64,000 bases of DNA from JACPFJ01 sp036504875 (GTDB lineage: Bacteria; Desulfobacterota; Desulfuromonadia; Geobacterales; Pseudopelobacteraceae). Below, piece after piece: positions 63,441 to 64,000 of this stretch. The position numbers and the translations under genes are program-made. Under the pieces are notes generated by a model. The model saw only the letters and a list, made by a program, of their open reading frames with translations. It was not told the DNA's origin and made no database searches. The stretch's first letter is position 1; each line of letters starts with the position of its first letter. The DNA is taken from assembly GCA_036504875.1 (NCBI GenBank), contig DASXUK010000063.1, forward strand, positions 1 through 64,000, given 5' to 3'.

Positions 63441-64000
63441 TTGGAAGAAAGTAACGGTAAAAAAATAAGGTTTCTGGGTTTGATCGGCCGCTTCATGACC
63501 GGTCGAAGAAGGATTACCAGCGATGAAATTCAGGAATTTATTGAGGCAAGCGAGGAAGAAGGCCTTGTAAATGAAGAAGAGAGCGAGATGATTCGCTCAA
63601 TCTTCTCATTGCGCACTACTGTGGTACGTGAAATCATGGTTCCCAGAACCGAGATGGCCTGTGTATCTGCCGAGGCAACGGTAAGGGAATTGCTGGAAAC
63701 GATTATCAACTGCGGCCACTCCCGCATCCCGGTCTATGATAACACCATCGACAACATCATCGGCCTCCTTTACGCCAAGGACCTGCTGAAATATTGGGGA
63801 GAAGATCAGGAACGGGTGCAGGTGCGGGATTTTATGCGTACCACTTATTTTATTCCCGAAACAAAAAGCCTGGAACAACTCCTTCAGGAATTCAAACACA
63901 AGCATGTTCATCTGGCGGTGGTTATCGATGAGTATGGCGGCACTTCCGGACTGGTCACTATCGAAGATCTTCTTGAGCAGATTGTGGGGGATATTCAGGA
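63441..64000 (+). CDS. CorC/HlyC-type CBS domain protein (cut by window edge)
   Basis: Starts TTG at 63441 with a strong GGAGGT 9 nt upstream and stays open to the edge (186 codons visible). The sequence has the HlyC/CorC form: an N-terminal EIQEFIEASEEEGLVNEEE segment, then VVREIMVPRTEMACV and a CBS pair (GHSRIPVYDNTIDNIIGLLY; HVHLAVVIDEYGGTSGLV). Members act in Mg2+/Co2+ efflux or membrane ion handling. The C-terminal transporter-associated domain is not seen. It is 15 nt after the kinase/PAP2 gene and belongs to the pgpH-ybeY operon. Confidence 0.9.
   Translation, partial: MEESNGKKIRFLGLIGRFMTGRRRITSDEIQEFIEASEEEGLVNEEESEMIRSIFSLRTTVVREIMVPRTEMACVSAEATVRELLETIINCGHSRIPVYDNTIDNIIGLLYAKDLLKYWGEDQERVQVRDFMRTTYFIPETKSLEQLLQEFKHKHVHLAVVIDEYGGTSGLVTIEDLLEQIVGDIQ

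Noticed and set aside
1..64000. CRISPR array, tRNA, rRNA or prophage genes
   Set aside because: No regularly spaced direct repeats, tRNA T-loop motifs in gaps, rRNA segments or phage gene clusters were found by eye.

Overview
The window reads as the chromosome of a bacterium of the Desulfuromonadales (Geobacter/Pelobacter-like). This placement is an inference from three things: gene content and order (rpsB-tsf-pyrH-frr-uppS-cdsA-dxr-rseP; pyc; class-III ilvE; sucCD; PrkA/DUF444/SpoVR), a CxxCH cytochrome, and the style of the regulators. No ribosomal RNA or tRNA gene was seen. Most of the window is housekeeping DNA packed into operons, so the unusual material lies in leaders, intergenic gaps and a few accessory genes.

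Left part (1-5250). The edge carries the first 134 nt of a group IIC-like intron on the minus strand, inserted directly behind the smpB terminator. Right of smpB is a promoter and three tiny ORFs with strong ribosome binding sites. Then comes an M-box magnesium riboswitch with its terminator, which controls a soluble PRC/MgtE_N/CBS protein and an NRAMP-related transporter whose metal-site motifs are altered in the way seen in Mg2+ transporters. A near-consensus promoter and a terminator bracket about 290 nt of apparently non-coding DNA at 4387-4680.

4700-22000, all minus strand. Purine/pyrimidine genes (purB, purL, purQ, purF, pyrE) are interleaved with an MscS channel and recQ, followed by tlyA, a HIT protein and a DUF4124 protein. 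Upstream lie a YycJ-like metallo-hydrolase, xerD, glnD and a ferritin-like protein.

22000-31600. An MFS transporter broken by two small frameshifts, a membrane GGDEF-EAL protein, pyruvate carboxylase (minus), a branched-chain aminotransferase, and two very small cysteine-rich proteins, one of them a 2[4Fe-4S] ferredoxin.

31600-38700. The ribosomal/lipid cluster rpsB, tsf, pyrH, frr, uppS, cdsA, dxr, rseP.

38700-47400, minus strand. A four-gene cassette PrkA, DUF444 (von Willebrand A), SpoVR and a second, divergent PrkA-like ATPase, followed by a REC-GAF response regulator. A 121-bp palindromic repeat sits between the first two genes.

47500-64000. tsaB, sucC-sucD, dnaE, accA, a small dihaem cytochrome, an rluB-type pseudouridine synthase, a secreted glutaredoxin and PDZ protein (minus), asnS, a DUF503 protein, then the block pgpH-ybeY-(diacylglycerol kinase/PAP2 fusion)-corC-like, which runs off the right edge. 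Two inverted-repeat, MITE-like elements and several hairpins at start codons are the main non-coding oddities in the right two thirds.
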